Shown: one piece after another, positions 18,173 to 27,485 of the stretch
Position numbering within the stretch: position 1 is the stretch's first letter
Layout of the letters: the number at the start of each line of letters is the position of its first letter
Program-made: the position numbers and the translations under genes
The notes under the pieces: generated by a model
Database searches by the model: none
What the model was told of the DNA's origin: nothing
The model's input: only the letters and a program-made list of their open reading frames with translations
Source: Loktanella sp. D2R18
Lineage (GTDB): Bacteria > Pseudomonadota > Alphaproteobacteria > Rhodobacterales > Rhodobacteraceae
Direction of reading: 5' to 3'
DNA: 64,000 nt
Assembly: GCF_003318235.1 (NCBI RefSeq)
Contig: NZ_QOCG01000030.1
Coordinates: forward strand, 124,001 to 188,000

Positions 18173-19246
18173 ATGCCTATCAGCCAACGCATTGCCTTTG
18201 ACGAGGACATTCCATTGACAGACCTTACCCGCGACGCCCTTGGCTGGTCGCCCTTCTTTATGTCTCAGCTTGAAATAGACGAGCTTGAAACCCTTACACC
18301 CGCCCGTATTGCCACCGTTCACAGAGACCGCGTTGTCGGATTTTCCGAGATAGGAAGCCTTGAACTGACGCTTGATCCACAAATCACAACCGCCGCAGTG
18401 GCGGTGGGTGATTGGGCGCTCGCCGCCCCCGCCCAACATCGCCTGATCCGCGTGCTAGAGCGTAAGACTGAACTGTCACGCAGCACCGAATTCCACACCG
18501 GCGACAAACAATTGATCGCTGCCAACCTCGACACGTTATTCATAACAAGTTCGTGCAACAATGATTTCAACGTGGCACGGCTAGAACGCTATCTCGCGTT
18601 GGCGCATGACGCGATGGTGACGCCTGTGATATTGCTTACCAAAGCGGATCAATGCGATGATCCTGACGCCTACATTGATCAGGCGCGTGCCTTAGGGCGT
18701 GGGCTAGAGGTGATCGCGCTTGATGCGAAAACGCAAGACGTCGCCGCGATACTCGCGCCTTGGTGCGGCAAGGGGCAAACTGTTGCGCTGGCTGGATCGT
18801 CGGGTGTCGGCAAGACTACTGTGGCGAATGCGCTCACAGGTGGGCAGGCCGCGACCCAAGGTATTCGCGAAGATGACGCACGCGGGCGACATACCACCAC
18901 GGGGCGGTCGCTTCATGCGATTCCCTTAGGTGGTTGGCTCATCGATACGCCGGGGATGCGCGGGTTGGGATTGGCCGAAGCCGCCTTTGGCATCGATGCG
19001 ACATTCCCCGAAATCTCGGAACTTGTGACCCAATGCAAATTCCGCGATTGCGCGCATGAAAGTGAGCCGGGCTGCGCCGTTCAGGCGGCCATTGCGGCGG
19101 GGGATATCGACCCCGAACGCCTGCGTCGGTTTAAGAAGCTCAAGCGTGAAAACACCCATGCGACCGAAACAATCGCGCAATCGCGCGAGCGGGCCAAGAA
19201 ATTCGCAAAGGGTGTAAAGCGGGCAATTAAGAAAAAGGGGCGCTGA
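18173..19246 (+). CDS. rsgA: Ribosome small-subunit-dependent GTPase RsgA
   Basis: RsgA helps the last steps of 30S ribosome maturation. The 357-residue product has the circularly permuted GTPase order: an N-terminal OB-like domain, G4 LLTKAD (about residues 154-159), G1 AGSSGVGKTT (about 206-215), then G3 DTPG (about 262-265). It ends with the zinc knuckle CKFRDCAHESEPGC (about 291-304) and a Lys/Arg-rich tail. ATG 18173 has no ribosome site. A TTG at 18215 follows GAGG by 10 bases and gives a start (MTDLTRDALGW) closer to typical family N termini, so it may be the true start. Confidence 0.92.
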   Translation: MPISQRIAFDEDIPLTDLTRDALGWSPFFMSQLEIDELETLTPARIATVHRDRVVGFSEIGSLELTLDPQITTAAVAVGDWALAAPAQHRLIRVLERKTELSRSTEFHTGDKQLIAANLDTLFITSSCNNDFNVARLERYLALAHDAMVTPVILLTKADQCDDPDAYIDQARALGRGLEVIALDAKTQDVAAILAPWCGKGQTVALAGSSGVGKTTVANALTGGQAATQGIREDDARGRHTTTGRSLHAIPLGGWLIDTPGMRGLGLAEAAFGIDATFPEISELVTQCKFRDCAHESEPGCAVQAAIAAGDIDPERLRRFKKLKRENTHATETIAQSRERAKKFAKGVKRAIKKKGR

Positions 19247-19252
19247 TCGGCG

Positions 19253-20176
19253 ATGGGCAATCAAATAGTCGCGCTGTTGGCGTCTGCGGACGAAAACTAT
19301 GCTTTGCCGATGGCGGTCGCACTGCATTCTGCGCTTTATCATCTTTCAAAAACGGTATGCGCCGAAGTGTTTATCGCCGATAGCGGAATTACACCCGCGA
19401 CGAAGACGCGCTGCGCAAAAATCCTGCGCGCGGCGCATCCGAATATGGACCTCCATTGGTATCGGCCCGACCTGACAGAGTTTGCAGGAATTGATGGCGG
19501 GCACCTGACCGCGGCCACGTTCAGCCGCATTTTTGTCAGTGACATCGTCCCAGACAACATCGACCGCGTGCTTTATATCGATTGCGACGTGGTCGTGGGG
19601 GACGATATTTCGAGACTTTGGGACATCGACATGACAGATACGGCATTCATGTGCGCACTTGATGGGCCAAACAGCAATTTTGACAAGCTCATCCGCGACA
19701 AATTTCCTGAGGTTGCTGCCCCACCTGCGACCCTCTACTTCAATTCTGGCGTCATGCTGATCAACATGCCCGAATGGCGCAGGCGCGAAATTATGGTCAA
19801 AGCACGTGACTTTATTTCGCGGCACGGGCATGCGCTAACCCACATGGATCAATGTGCACTTAACGCCGTAGGTGTCGGGGCTTGGAAGCCGCTTGATGAT
19901 TGGTGGAATACGCAGGTTGCCTTTAACCTTGGCTGCACATTGCCCGGCTACGGCATATTGCACTATACTACCCACAAACCATGGGTGCGCAGCGCGCAAA
20001 CTGCGATGGCTGATCAATATTTTCAAGCCTACCGCCGCGCGCAAGTTGATACGCCTGTTATAGGTTGGATCAAGACGGCCGGGCTGGCCAGCGCGCAAGC
20101 TTTTTTGCGCTGGAAAGATCGTGCCGCACATCGTACCAAACGCCGGTTGAAACGTTGGATGGGGCGCAACGCTTAA
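19253..20176 (+). CDS. Glycosyltransferase family 8 protein
   Basis: A 307-residue GT-A-fold retaining glycosyltransferase of family 8, related to the LPS galactosyl- and glucosyltransferases of the RfaJ/WaaJ type. Marks are the N-terminal LLASADENYALPMAVALHSAL, the metal-binding DxD (YIDCDVV, about residues 104-110), the YFNSGVMLINM block, MDQCALN, and the C-terminal metal-site His in LHYTTHKPW. It probably adds a hexose to a surface polysaccharide; the acceptor is unknown. It starts 6 bases after rsgA, so it may share that transcript, and its stop overlaps that of the convergent phosphatase gene. Confidence 0.88.
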   Translation: MGNQIVALLASADENYALPMAVALHSALYHLSKTVCAEVFIADSGITPATKTRCAKILRAAHPNMDLHWYRPDLTEFAGIDGGHLTAATFSRIFVSDIVPDNIDRVLYIDCDVVVGDDISRLWDIDMTDTAFMCALDGPNSNFDKLIRDKFPEVAAPPATLYFNSGVMLINMPEWRRREIMVKARDFISRHGHALTHMDQCALNAVGVGAWKPLDDWWNTQVAFNLGCTLPGYGILHYTTHKPWVRSAQTAMADQYFQAYRRAQVDTPVIGWIKTAGLASAQAFLRWKDRAAHRTKRRLKRWMGRNA

Positions 20177-20646
20177 CCCTGATACGCCCAAGCAAGCTGG
20201 GCATCCGTTTCAACTGCGCAAGGGCGGATCTCCCGCAAGCGCGCCAAGGCTGCGTCAGGGTCTTCACCGGCGGCAATCATTATGCGTAGCACCAACATCC
20301 CCGACCGTCCGCAGCCGCCCTTGCAATGCACCAACACCCGCTGCCCCTGATCTAATGGCTTCAAAAGCTGCGCGGATTGATCGGCCCAGTTCATCTGTTC
20401 GGGAACACCAAAGTCGGGCACAGGAAGGTGCAACCACGGGATGCCATTCTGGGCAAGCCGCGCGCCGAAATCGCCCGCACCGCAAGCATCTAACTCTGCT
20501 TGTGCGGTCAAGCTACATACGACCGCGGGGCCCCAGTCCAATATGTTTTGCACATCGGCCAGATAATCCCCCTGCCCGCCTGGCGCGGGGCAAAGCGCAA
20601 TGCGCCCAGCCCCCAACGCCAGTTCAAAGATCGCAAAACTAGACAA
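20173..20646 (-). CDS. Dual-specificity/tyrosine phosphatase-like protein
   Basis: A 157-residue cysteine phosphatase. The P-loop HCKGGCGRSG (about residues 108-117) gives the complete C-X5-R motif, and the general acid could be Asp77 in the LPVPDFGVP loop. Related proteins act on phosphotyrosine, phosphoserine or small phosphorylated molecules; the target here is unknown. The start overlaps the end of the ankyrin gene by 8 bases on the same strand, so the two are probably co-translated. The 3' end overlaps the GT8 gene by 3 bases. Confidence 0.85.
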   Translation of the reverse strand: MSSFAIFELALGAGRIALCPAPGGQGDYLADVQNILDWGPAVVCSLTAQAELDACGAGDFGARLAQNGIPWLHLPVPDFGVPEQMNWADQSAQLLKPLDQGQRVLVHCKGGCGRSGMLVLRIMIAAGEDPDAALARLREIRPCAVETDAQLAWAYQG

Positions 20647-22129
20647 TCCCGTGCTCCACTACTTGTCCGGGATGGGCTTGCGCCCAATCTGCAAGATACG
20701 CCGCAACCGCAGGATTTCCAGCATGCTTAATCGCTTTTCGTGGCAGGGCAACACCATGCGAGAGCGCCAGATCAAGACAGGCGATGTGGTCGCGTGTTCT
20801 ACGGTCTGCGCAGTTTTCGGATCCGTGAATGATGGTCGTCAGCAATGTCCCGCCAAAGCCATTCACAAAGCTTAGGTCCGCTCCAAGTTTCAAGAAATAC
20901 TGCATTGTTTCGGGTAAACCCTGCCAACCCGCCGATTGCACAGGGGTCACACCTTGGTCATCTGGCAGGTCCCAAGGAACACCGACCGCTACAAGCGCCT
21001 TCAGATGATCCATCCTAGCCGGTGCAAGCATGACCTCGTGCAAGAGATATGTAAACGCAGGCGCGATCTTGGCGGGGTCTATCCAGCGCCCTGCGACATC
21101 TTGTCCATCGGCACAGTCAGCCAAAATCTGTTCGACCTCTGACAACTTACCTCTCTCGGAAATCGCATTTGCAAGTGCCCTGTTCCCAAAAACGCGTGCT
21201 GCAGCATAGCTGCTTGCACCTTGATACATCGCATCTGGATTGGCACCTGCGCGCAACAAAAGCGCGACCATCTCAGCCGAGGATCCGCGCCGCGCCGCAT
21301 GGTGCAGGGCTGGCAAGGTTTCATCAGGTTGTGCGCCCGCCGCGAGCAGCATTTGCACCGCCTCTAAATTGTCAAAATCCATCGCCCGCAGCAGCGCATT
21401 TGTGCCCGCAGGCTGCGCCCCATATTCTAGCAATAGGGCCAGCCCATCAAGATGCCCCAGTTCGGTCGCGTGATACAGGCTTTCGCCATCATCAGGGTTC
21501 GCACCCTGTGTCAGCAACCATCGCGCAAGCGGCATATTCCCCGCATGGCCCAGCGCGCCGTAGAGCGCAGACAGCAAATGCGGATCACCGGTCTGCGCAC
21601 CGTAGCCATCGTTGACATCGGCACCTGCCTCTAACAGCAGATCAGCAATCGCCAACATATCCGCTTCTTTATGAGGCCAAACAGTCAGCATCTTGGAAAA
21701 CGCAAGGTGCAAGATCGAACGGCGCGGCCCAAGCTTACGTGTCGCGATCTGCGGATCAACGGCAAGCATCGCGCTCACCCCGTCGAGATCATACAGCGCG
21801 ACCATCAACCCAAAAGCGCCCGCCGCAAGATCAGGGATATCGCCAATGAGCTGTTCCACGACGCTGGTTTGCCCATGATACAACGCGATCTTCAGACGTT
21901 GCAGTTTGGCAGCGCGATCCATGCCTTGGGCTTCCACCGCCGCCTTAAGCTGTGGCCACGTCCCAAAGTCGTTTTCGCGTGCAATCACATGTAAAAAGTC
22001 AGCCCGTTTCAGCGCGCCCACACGTGGCCGCATAGAATCAATGCGTGCAATCGCGGCACGATCACCAGATTGATAGCGTTTTTGCAGGGTTTTCGCCTGT
22101 TGACGCAGCGCGTCTAATGTATCGGTCAT
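20639..22129 (-). CDS. Ankyrin-repeat protein
   Basis: A 496-residue protein made largely of ankyrin repeats. The start at ATG 22129 follows GAGGAAG. An N-terminal helical part (about residues 1-70, LRQQAKTLQKRYQSGD) precedes repeats with recognisable units such as ADLLLEAGADVNDGYG, ARWLLTQGANPDDGE, LALLLEYGAQPAGTNALL, VQMLLAAGAQPDETL and VALLLRAGANPDAM. There is no signal peptide, so it is probably cytosolic and binds other proteins. It is upstream of, and overlaps, the phosphatase gene, which could be its partner (inference). Confidence 0.85.
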   Translation of the reverse strand: MTDTLDALRQQAKTLQKRYQSGDRAAIARIDSMRPRVGALKRADFLHVIARENDFGTWPQLKAAVEAQGMDRAAKLQRLKIALYHGQTSVVEQLIGDIPDLAAGAFGLMVALYDLDGVSAMLAVDPQIATRKLGPRRSILHLAFSKMLTVWPHKEADMLAIADLLLEAGADVNDGYGAQTGDPHLLSALYGALGHAGNMPLARWLLTQGANPDDGESLYHATELGHLDGLALLLEYGAQPAGTNALLRAMDFDNLEAVQMLLAAGAQPDETLPALHHAARRGSSAEMVALLLRAGANPDAMYQGASSYAAARVFGNRALANAISERGKLSEVEQILADCADGQDVAGRWIDPAKIAPAFTYLLHEVMLAPARMDHLKALVAVGVPWDLPDDQGVTPVQSAGWQGLPETMQYFLKLGADLSFVNGFGGTLLTTIIHGSENCADRRTRDHIACLDLALSHGVALPRKAIKHAGNPAVAAYLADWAQAHPGQVVEHGIV

Positions 22130-22331
22130 TGGCTTCCTCACCAGTTCGGCCCGACAGTTCGCTGCTTCGGGCAAATGAGAAAGACCACATCTGTGGGTCG
22201 TTCAAGTCTAACGGGTGCTCTGCGCTTTCCGCGAACCGAGGATGCCGCCCGATATCGGCAAGATCAGGTTAGCGGGCGGAAGTGGGAGGTGCAAGGCGAG
22301 AGTCCAAACCCATCGCCAGCATCACGCAATA

Positions 22332-22646
22332 CTATCGTTCTTGCGGTAAGGTATCACGTAGACGAAGGCTGAGCTCATCGACTTGTTCACGCGACCACTG
22401 CGATTGTTTTCTCTGGCTGCTAGCGGGTTGGTGCGACAAGCCAAGCTTCAGCTCGTTCCTGTAAGCCTGTTGGGGGCGAATGGGTCGGTTTACGAAACCG
22501 CCACCACAGGTCGCACAGACATAATGTAGAATGTTCTCAACGCATTCAGCACAATAGGTGCATTCGTAGCTACATATCCGCGCCTCGGTTGACTCAGGTG
22601 GCAAATCTTTGTCGCACCACTCGCAATTTGGTCTCAGTTCAAGCAT
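22332..22646 (-). CDS. DUF1272 zinc-ribbon-like protein
   Basis: A 104-residue protein of the DUF1272 family. The N-terminal half carries the family signature LELRPNCEWCDKDLPPES, ICSYECTYC and CATCGGGFVNRPIRP. Eight or more cysteines in CxxC-like pairs suggest two zinc sites. The C-terminal 35 residues are variable and hydrophilic. Function is unknown. ATG 22646 was chosen; a GTG two codons earlier is possible. It stands alone between the ankyrin and multicopper oxidase genes, which run the same way. Confidence 0.85.
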   Translation of the reverse strand: MLELRPNCEWCDKDLPPESTEARICSYECTYCAECVENILHYVCATCGGGFVNRPIRPQQAYRNELKLGLSHQPASSQRKQSQWSREQVDELSLRLRDTLPQER

Positions 22647-22740
22647 GGTCACTCTCGTTTTCGATGTCCATCATGTTTAGTAAGAACATCATTTCGCACG
22701 AAGCAATTACACAGTTTTCACTACTCTTTGGCCAGCCCCC

Positions 22741-24126
22741 TCACCCAACAACCCGAATGAAACCCGCAAGCCCAGTCTTTTGGTGCTCAATCACGTGGCA
22801 ATGAAACGCCCAGTCGCCGGGGTTGTCCATGACCATGGCGATCTCGATTGTCTCGTCGCGTAGCAGCAAGGCCGTGTCGGTCCAGTTGGATGGCAGGTGC
22901 CGTTTGTTGGATGAAATGGGCCGGAAGGTCATACCGTGTAGGTGAATGGGGTGGTCATTGGGGCTTTCATTACGTAACCGCAGCACCACGCTTTCGCCCT
23001 TTTGGAAGGTCGCCAAAGCTGGGGTGTTTTCAGCGGCGTCGCCTTGCCACGGTGTCCGGTTAATCGACCAGAACGAATAGCCAAGCGACCCGCACAGCCC
23101 GTCCACGGGTGGCCCGCCTTCGGGGGTCCAGCCAAAGACGAACTCTTCGATACGCGGCGCTGTAAGGTCTGGGTCTGCCACCGGGTTGGGCAGCAGTAGC
23201 GGCGCATCTGCAAGCGCCCGCCCAAGGGGCGCGCCCACGCTACGCAATTGTGCCAAAGCACGCGGCGCACCGGGTGCGTCGGTCAGCACGGTCACTTCGG
23301 CGCCTTCAACGGCGGGCATTCTTAGTAAGACTTCTGCCCGCTGACCAGGTGATAAGATCAGCGGGGTATCTGTAGTGGGAAACGGCACCGCCTCGCGCAG
23401 TGGATGTCCATCCATGGCGATCACGGCCCCTTCGGCGCCCGTCACAATCATCTTGTAAATCCGGGTTGTATCAGTGGCAGCGAGGCGCAGGCGTACCAAC
23501 CCGCCCGTTGGCACATCATGCAGATCAAGTTGGTTCCAATTGGCCGTCATCACTGTGCCAAAGGTGCCCGAACGGGCCGCTCCGCGCGCGGTCCACAGAT
23601 CGATAAATTCACCTGCACCGTTTAGGCGAAAGTCGCGCAGGTTCAAAACCACCTCTGCATCAAAATCAAGCGTATCAGCCTCGTCCACGATCAGCACACC
23701 TGTCATCCCACGCGCCATTTGATCCATCGTCATGCAATGCGGATGATACCAATAGGTGCCCGCGTCCGTGGGGGTAAAGGCGTAGCGAAAAGTTTCACCT
23801 TGGGCGATCGGGAATTGCGTCAGATAAGGGACACCGTCCATCGCATTTGGCACCCGCAACCCGTGCCAATGCATCGCCGTATAATCCGAGGTGGCATTGG
23901 TGACATCAATCGTAAATGGTTGCCCTTGCGCCATACGGATTACCGGCGGCGGCGCATCTGCAAAACCCGACACCATTCCGCGCGTCGGTTGATCCAACAC
24001 CGTGTAGCTGGCGGGTTGGATGGTCAGGCTTTGTACTTGTGCAGTGGCTTGGCGCGGCCACAACCCCGCAGCCCCGATTGCCCCGGCACCCATTGCCCCC
24101 ATAAATCCACGTCGTGAAATGGTCAT
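22741..24126 (-). CDS. Tat-exported multicopper oxidase
   Basis: A 461-residue three-domain multicopper oxidase that oxidises a substrate (metal ion or phenol) and reduces O2 to water in the periplasm. ATG 24126 gives a Tat signal (S-R-R-G-F-M at residues 4-9, cut near ATA-Q). Copper sites are complete: HWHG (86-89), HPH (128-130), HPIHLHG (392-398) and HCHVIEH (442-448). The type 1 axial position after H448 reads Q-K-T-G-Leu453, where CueO-type enzymes have Met, which suggests a higher redox potential. Few Met-rich insertions are seen, so a cuprous oxidase role is not obvious. It is divergent from dnaX. Confidence 0.88.
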   Translation of the reverse strand: MTISRRGFMGAMGAGAIGAAGLWPRQATAQVQSLTIQPASYTVLDQPTRGMVSGFADAPPPVIRMAQGQPFTIDVTNATSDYTAMHWHGLRVPNAMDGVPYLTQFPIAQGETFRYAFTPTDAGTYWYHPHCMTMDQMARGMTGVLIVDEADTLDFDAEVVLNLRDFRLNGAGEFIDLWTARGAARSGTFGTVMTANWNQLDLHDVPTGGLVRLRLAATDTTRIYKMIVTGAEGAVIAMDGHPLREAVPFPTTDTPLILSPGQRAEVLLRMPAVEGAEVTVLTDAPGAPRALAQLRSVGAPLGRALADAPLLLPNPVADPDLTAPRIEEFVFGWTPEGGPPVDGLCGSLGYSFWSINRTPWQGDAAENTPALATFQKGESVVLRLRNESPNDHPIHLHGMTFRPISSNKRHLPSNWTDTALLLRDETIEIAMVMDNPGDWAFHCHVIEHQKTGLAGFIRVVG

Positions 24127-24274
24127 CTGTGACACACCTTGTTCTAACCTTCCCCACATATGCACCCCGTATGGCCAAAGCAAAAGGTGCAATGCCGTCG
24201 CAGTCAAACTGGTGGACCTTCGCGCCCTGCCCGCATAGGCTGGTGTCGACAGAATCCACACCCCAAAGGCCACC

Positions 24275-26026
24275 ATGACCGACACGCCTGCTTATCAAGT
24301 GCTCGCACGCAAATACCGGCCCGAGACCTTTGTCGATTTGGTCGGCCAAGACGCGATGGTGCGTACCCTCAAAAACGCCTTCGCGGCGGACCGGATCGCC
24401 CAAGCCTTTATCATGACGGGTATTCGCGGCACCGGAAAAACCACAACCGCGCGGATCATTGCCAAGGGTATGAACTGTATCGGCGCAGACGGAAACGGCG
24501 GGCCAACGACCGAACCTTGTGGCAAATGCGAACATTGCACCGCCATCATGGAAGGCCGCCATGTTGACGTGATGGAGATGGATGCCGCGTCACGTACCGG
24601 TGTTGGCGATATCCGCGAAATCATCGATTCAGTACATTACCGCGCGGCCTCTGCCCGCTATAAGATCTACATCATCGATGAGGTCCACATGCTATCCAAG
24701 AACGCGTTCAACGCGCTCTTGAAAACGCTTGAAGAACCGCCCGCGCACGTCAAATTCATCTTTGCAACGACAGAAATCCGGCAAGTCCCGGTCACTGTGC
24801 TGTCGCGCTGTCAGCGATTTGACCTGCGCCGGATCGAACCCGAAGTACAAATCGCGCTGTTGCGCAAAATCGCGATGGGCGAAGGCGCAGAGATCAGTGA
24901 TGACGCCCTTGCGCTGATCACCCGCGCCGCCGAAGGGTCAGCGCGCGACGCAACGTCCCTGCTAGATCAGGCGATTAGCCATGGCGCAGGCGAAACCACA
25001 GCCGACCAAGTCCGCGCGATGCTTGGGCTGGCGGATCGTGGACGTGTGCTTGACCTATTTGACATGATCCTGCGCGGCCAAGCTGCCAAGGCGCTGACCG
25101 AATTGTCTGGCCAATACGCCGATGGGGCCGATCCGATGGCCGTGCTGCGTGACTTGGCCGAGATCTGCCACTGGGTCAGCGTCATTAAAATCACCCCCGA
25201 AGCTGCCGAAGACCCCACCATCAGCCCCGATGAACGCACCCGCGGTCAGGCAATGGCTGCGGATCTGCCCATGCGTGTCATGTCGCGGATGTGGCAGATG
25301 CTACTTAAGGCATTGGAAGAGGTCGCGATGGCCCCCAACGCGATGATGGCCGCCGAAATGGCTGTGATCCGACTGACCCATGTTGCCGACCTGCCCACAC
25401 CGGACGAATTGGTGCGCAAACTGCAAAACGCAACACCGCCCCCCGGCGGCGGTCCATCAGGCGGACGCCCCGCCCCTACGGGTGGCACGACCTCAGCAAT
25501 GTCGCAAACCCCAACCCCGACACATAGCGGTCCCAGCGGCCCATCCGCATCAGGCGCGCAGACGGCTGTCGCGCTAACGCCCGACGCATTGCAACACTAC
25601 GCACGGTTCGAAGATGTCATTGAACTGATCCGCACCCACCGCGATGTGAAGCTTTTGGTCGAAGTCGAAACCGGTCTGCGTCTGGTCGGCTACCAACCGG
25701 GCCGGATCACCGTGAACCCAACCCAGAATGCGGCCAAAGATTTGCTTGGGCGGCTGGGGTCGCGGCTGCAATCATGGACAGGGACCCGTTGGGTCGTGTC
25801 AGCCTCACCAGAAGAAGGTGCACCCACAATCGCCGAAGTGCGCGACGCCGATGAAAATGCCCTCCGCGCTACAGTCCAAGCACACCCGCTGGTGCAAGCC
25901 GTGATCGAAGCCTTCCCCAAGGCCAAAATCAGTAAAATCCAAACCGAGGCGGATAAGACGCAAGACGCGCTCGAAGATGCATTGCCCGAGGTAGATGACG
26001 AATGGGATCCCTTCGACGAAGAGTAA
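24275..26026 (+). CDS. dnaX: DNA polymerase III gamma/tau subunit
   Basis: DnaX is the clamp-loader ATPase that loads the beta clamp and ties polymerase cores together. The 583-residue product has Walker A GIRGTGKTT (about residues 49-57), four zinc-binding Cys (NCIG, EPCGKCEHC), Walker B IIDEVHM, the SRC motif VLSRCQRF, domain III to about residue 370, a Pro/Gly/Thr-rich linker (about 390-425) and a C-terminal tau-like domain that contacts the polymerase. I see no slippery run typical of gamma frameshifting. It opens the dnaX-(membrane protein)-ybaB-recR group. Confidence 0.95.
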   Translation: MTDTPAYQVLARKYRPETFVDLVGQDAMVRTLKNAFAADRIAQAFIMTGIRGTGKTTTARIIAKGMNCIGADGNGGPTTEPCGKCEHCTAIMEGRHVDVMEMDAASRTGVGDIREIIDSVHYRAASARYKIYIIDEVHMLSKNAFNALLKTLEEPPAHVKFIFATTEIRQVPVTVLSRCQRFDLRRIEPEVQIALLRKIAMGEGAEISDDALALITRAAEGSARDATSLLDQAISHGAGETTADQVRAMLGLADRGRVLDLFDMILRGQAAKALTELSGQYADGADPMAVLRDLAEICHWVSVIKITPEAAEDPTISPDERTRGQAMAADLPMRVMSRMWQMLLKALEEVAMAPNAMMAAEMAVIRLTHVADLPTPDELVRKLQNATPPPGGGPSGGRPAPTGGTTSAMSQTPTPTHSGPSGPSASGAQTAVALTPDALQHYARFEDVIELIRTHRDVKLLVEVETGLRLVGYQPGRITVNPTQNAAKDLLGRLGSRLQSWTGTRWVVSASPEEGAPTIAEVRDADENALRATVQAHPLVQAVIEAFPKAKISKIQTEADKTQDALEDALPEVDDEWDPFDEE

Positions 26027-26406
26027 TCGCACTCACTTGCAGCTTGCCAACGGCCACATTTGCAGAAGTATGCGATAAACAGCGCCCCCTTTGGTCTCCC
26101 GCCAGCGGCGACGCAACTGCGGTAGATGAGTTGCTTGCATTGTTAACAAGCCCGATCGGGGTCGTATTCAGCGCTATTGCATTGATTGCCTTACTTTCAG
26201 GCCACCGTGCAATACTGGCTCTATCGTCGGTTCTATGGGGTATTTTATTACTCGCTCAAGTTAGTCCATTCTATGTAGATGATGTCCATCGTGCAGCTAT
26301 TATCGAGGGCTGCATCGGTCCTACCTACTTGTCGATCGGGGGCTGTGCTGCAATATGTATCCTAATGACATGGGCGTGCCTAAGGCGCGCAAGAAGAGGT
26401 GCATGA
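26002..26406 (+). CDS. Small membrane protein between dnaX and ybaB
   Basis: A 134-residue protein that I do not recognise. ATG 26002 overlaps the last 25 bases of dnaX, so it should be coupled to it. It begins like an exported protein (MGSLRRRVIALTCSLPTATFA), then has three hydrophobic segments (about residues 51-65, 69-86 and 104-127). Single Cys residues follow the signal and sit in the last segments. Base composition is more AT-rich than the flanking genes (TTGTTAACAAGCCC, TATTTTATTACTCG), which hints at recent arrival or weak constraint. Standard dnaX-ybaB-recR operons lack it. Confidence 0.55.
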   Translation: MGSLRRRVIALTCSLPTATFAEVCDKQRPLWSPASGDATAVDELLALLTSPIGVVFSAIALIALLSGHRAILALSSVLWGILLLAQVSPFYVDDVHRAAIIEGCIGPTYLSIGGCAAICILMTWACLRRARRGA

Positions 26407-26407
26407 A

Positions 26408-26752
26408 ATGCTCAAAGGATTAGGTGGTCTTGGCGATATGGCCAAGATGATGAAACAAGCCCAAGAAATGCAGGGCAAAGTGGCGCAGATGCAAGAGGAC
26501 CTTGAAAACGTCATGGTCGAAGGTGTCAGCGGCGCGGGGCTGGTCAAAGCGACAGCAACTGCCAAGGGCGAACTCAAGGGATTGGATATTGATCCATCCA
26601 TTTTTAACGGCGACGAAAAAGAAGTTGTCGAAGACCTGATTTTGGCCGCGATCAAAGATGCGCAAGCCAAAGCCGCAGATCGCAGCCAGCGCGAGATGGC
26701 GAAAATGGCCGAAGACATGGGGCTACCGGCGGGAATGAACCTCCCGTTCTAG
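26408..26752 (+). CDS. ybaB: YbaB/EbfC nucleoid-associated protein
   Basis: A 114-residue small DNA-binding protein. YbaB/EbfC dimers bind DNA and help organise the nucleoid; they are usually encoded between dnaX and recR, as here. Family features are the Gly/Met-rich N terminus (MLKGLGGLGDMAKMMKQAQ), a long helix (MQGKVAQMQEDLENV), the GAGLVKATATAKGELKGLDIDPS strands, and the KEVVEDLILAAIKDAQ helix. ATG 26408 follows AGAGGTGCATGAA; an in-frame GTG three codons earlier is less likely. The start overlaps the stop region of the small membrane protein. Confidence 0.93.
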   Translation: MLKGLGGLGDMAKMMKQAQEMQGKVAQMQEDLENVMVEGVSGAGLVKATATAKGELKGLDIDPSIFNGDEKEVVEDLILAAIKDAQAKAADRSQREMAKMAEDMGLPAGMNLPF

Positions 26753-26770
26753 CGGGGGGGAGCGACCGCA

Positions 26771-27364
26771 ATGACCAACGGCACCGATGATCTCGATAAT
26801 CTGATCGCGCTTATGGCAAAGCTGCCGGGGCTTGGACCCCGGTCAGCCCGCCGTGCGGTGCTGCATTTGATCAAGAAACGTAGCCTTGTGCTGATCCCAC
26901 TGGCCGAGGCCATGCACCGCGTTGGATCAACGGTGCGCGAATGTCTGAACTGCGGCAATATCTGCACCGCAGATATCTGCGATATTTGCCAATCCGAGAA
27001 ACGCAATATCGGCCAGATTGCTGTGGTCGAAGATGTCGCAGATCTTTGGGCGATGGAACGGTCACAGGTGTTCAAAGGCCGCTATCATGTGCTGGGCGGG
27101 ACGCTTTCGGCGCTGGATGCGGTCGGGCCAGATGAGCTGCGCATTCCGAAACTCTTGGACCGGGTCAAATCCGAAAATATCACCGAAGTGATCCTTGCGC
27201 TTGGGGCGACTATCGACGGCCAAACAACGGCGCATTACATCGCCGACCAACTGCCCGGCATCACTGTCACATCATTGGCGCAGGGCGTGCCTGTCGGGGG
27301 CGAATTAGATTACCTGGACGATGGCACAATTACGGCTGCGCTGAACGCGCGCAAAGCGCTTTAG
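26771..27364 (+). CDS. recR: Recombination protein RecR
   Basis: RecR works with RecF and RecO to load RecA at gaps in DNA. The 197-residue product has the N-terminal helix-hairpin-helix ([17 protein letters not shown], about residues 17-33), the zinc finger [16 protein letters not shown] (about 58-73), a Toprim domain with the acidic VVEDVAD and the [11 protein letters not shown] block, and the C-terminal Walker-like tail ([18 protein letters not shown]). It follows ybaB by 18 bases with a strong GGGGGGAGCG site. The sequence is complete. Confidence 0.96.
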   Translation: MTNGTDDLDNLIALMAKLPGLGPRSARRAVLHLIKKRSLVLIPLAEAMHRVGSTVRECLNCGNICTADICDICQSEKRNIGQIAVVEDVADLWAMERSQVFKGRYHVLGGTLSALDAVGPDELRIPKLLDRVKSENITEVILALGATIDGQTTAHYIADQLPGITVTSLAQGVPVGGELDYLDDGTITAALNARKAL

Positions 27365-27485
27365 CCGCGCGGCAACTTTCCTATCAGATCAAACGCAACG
27401 CCTACAATTGTAAGAATTTATTGGTCTATAATCTGGAACAAAACACGTGTCCGCTGCCCGCGATACAGGTAAAGCGCCATACCCA

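Noticed and set aside
24275..26026. Programmed frameshift in dnaX making a gamma form
   Set aside because: No A-AAA-AAG type slippery run with a following hairpin is visible.
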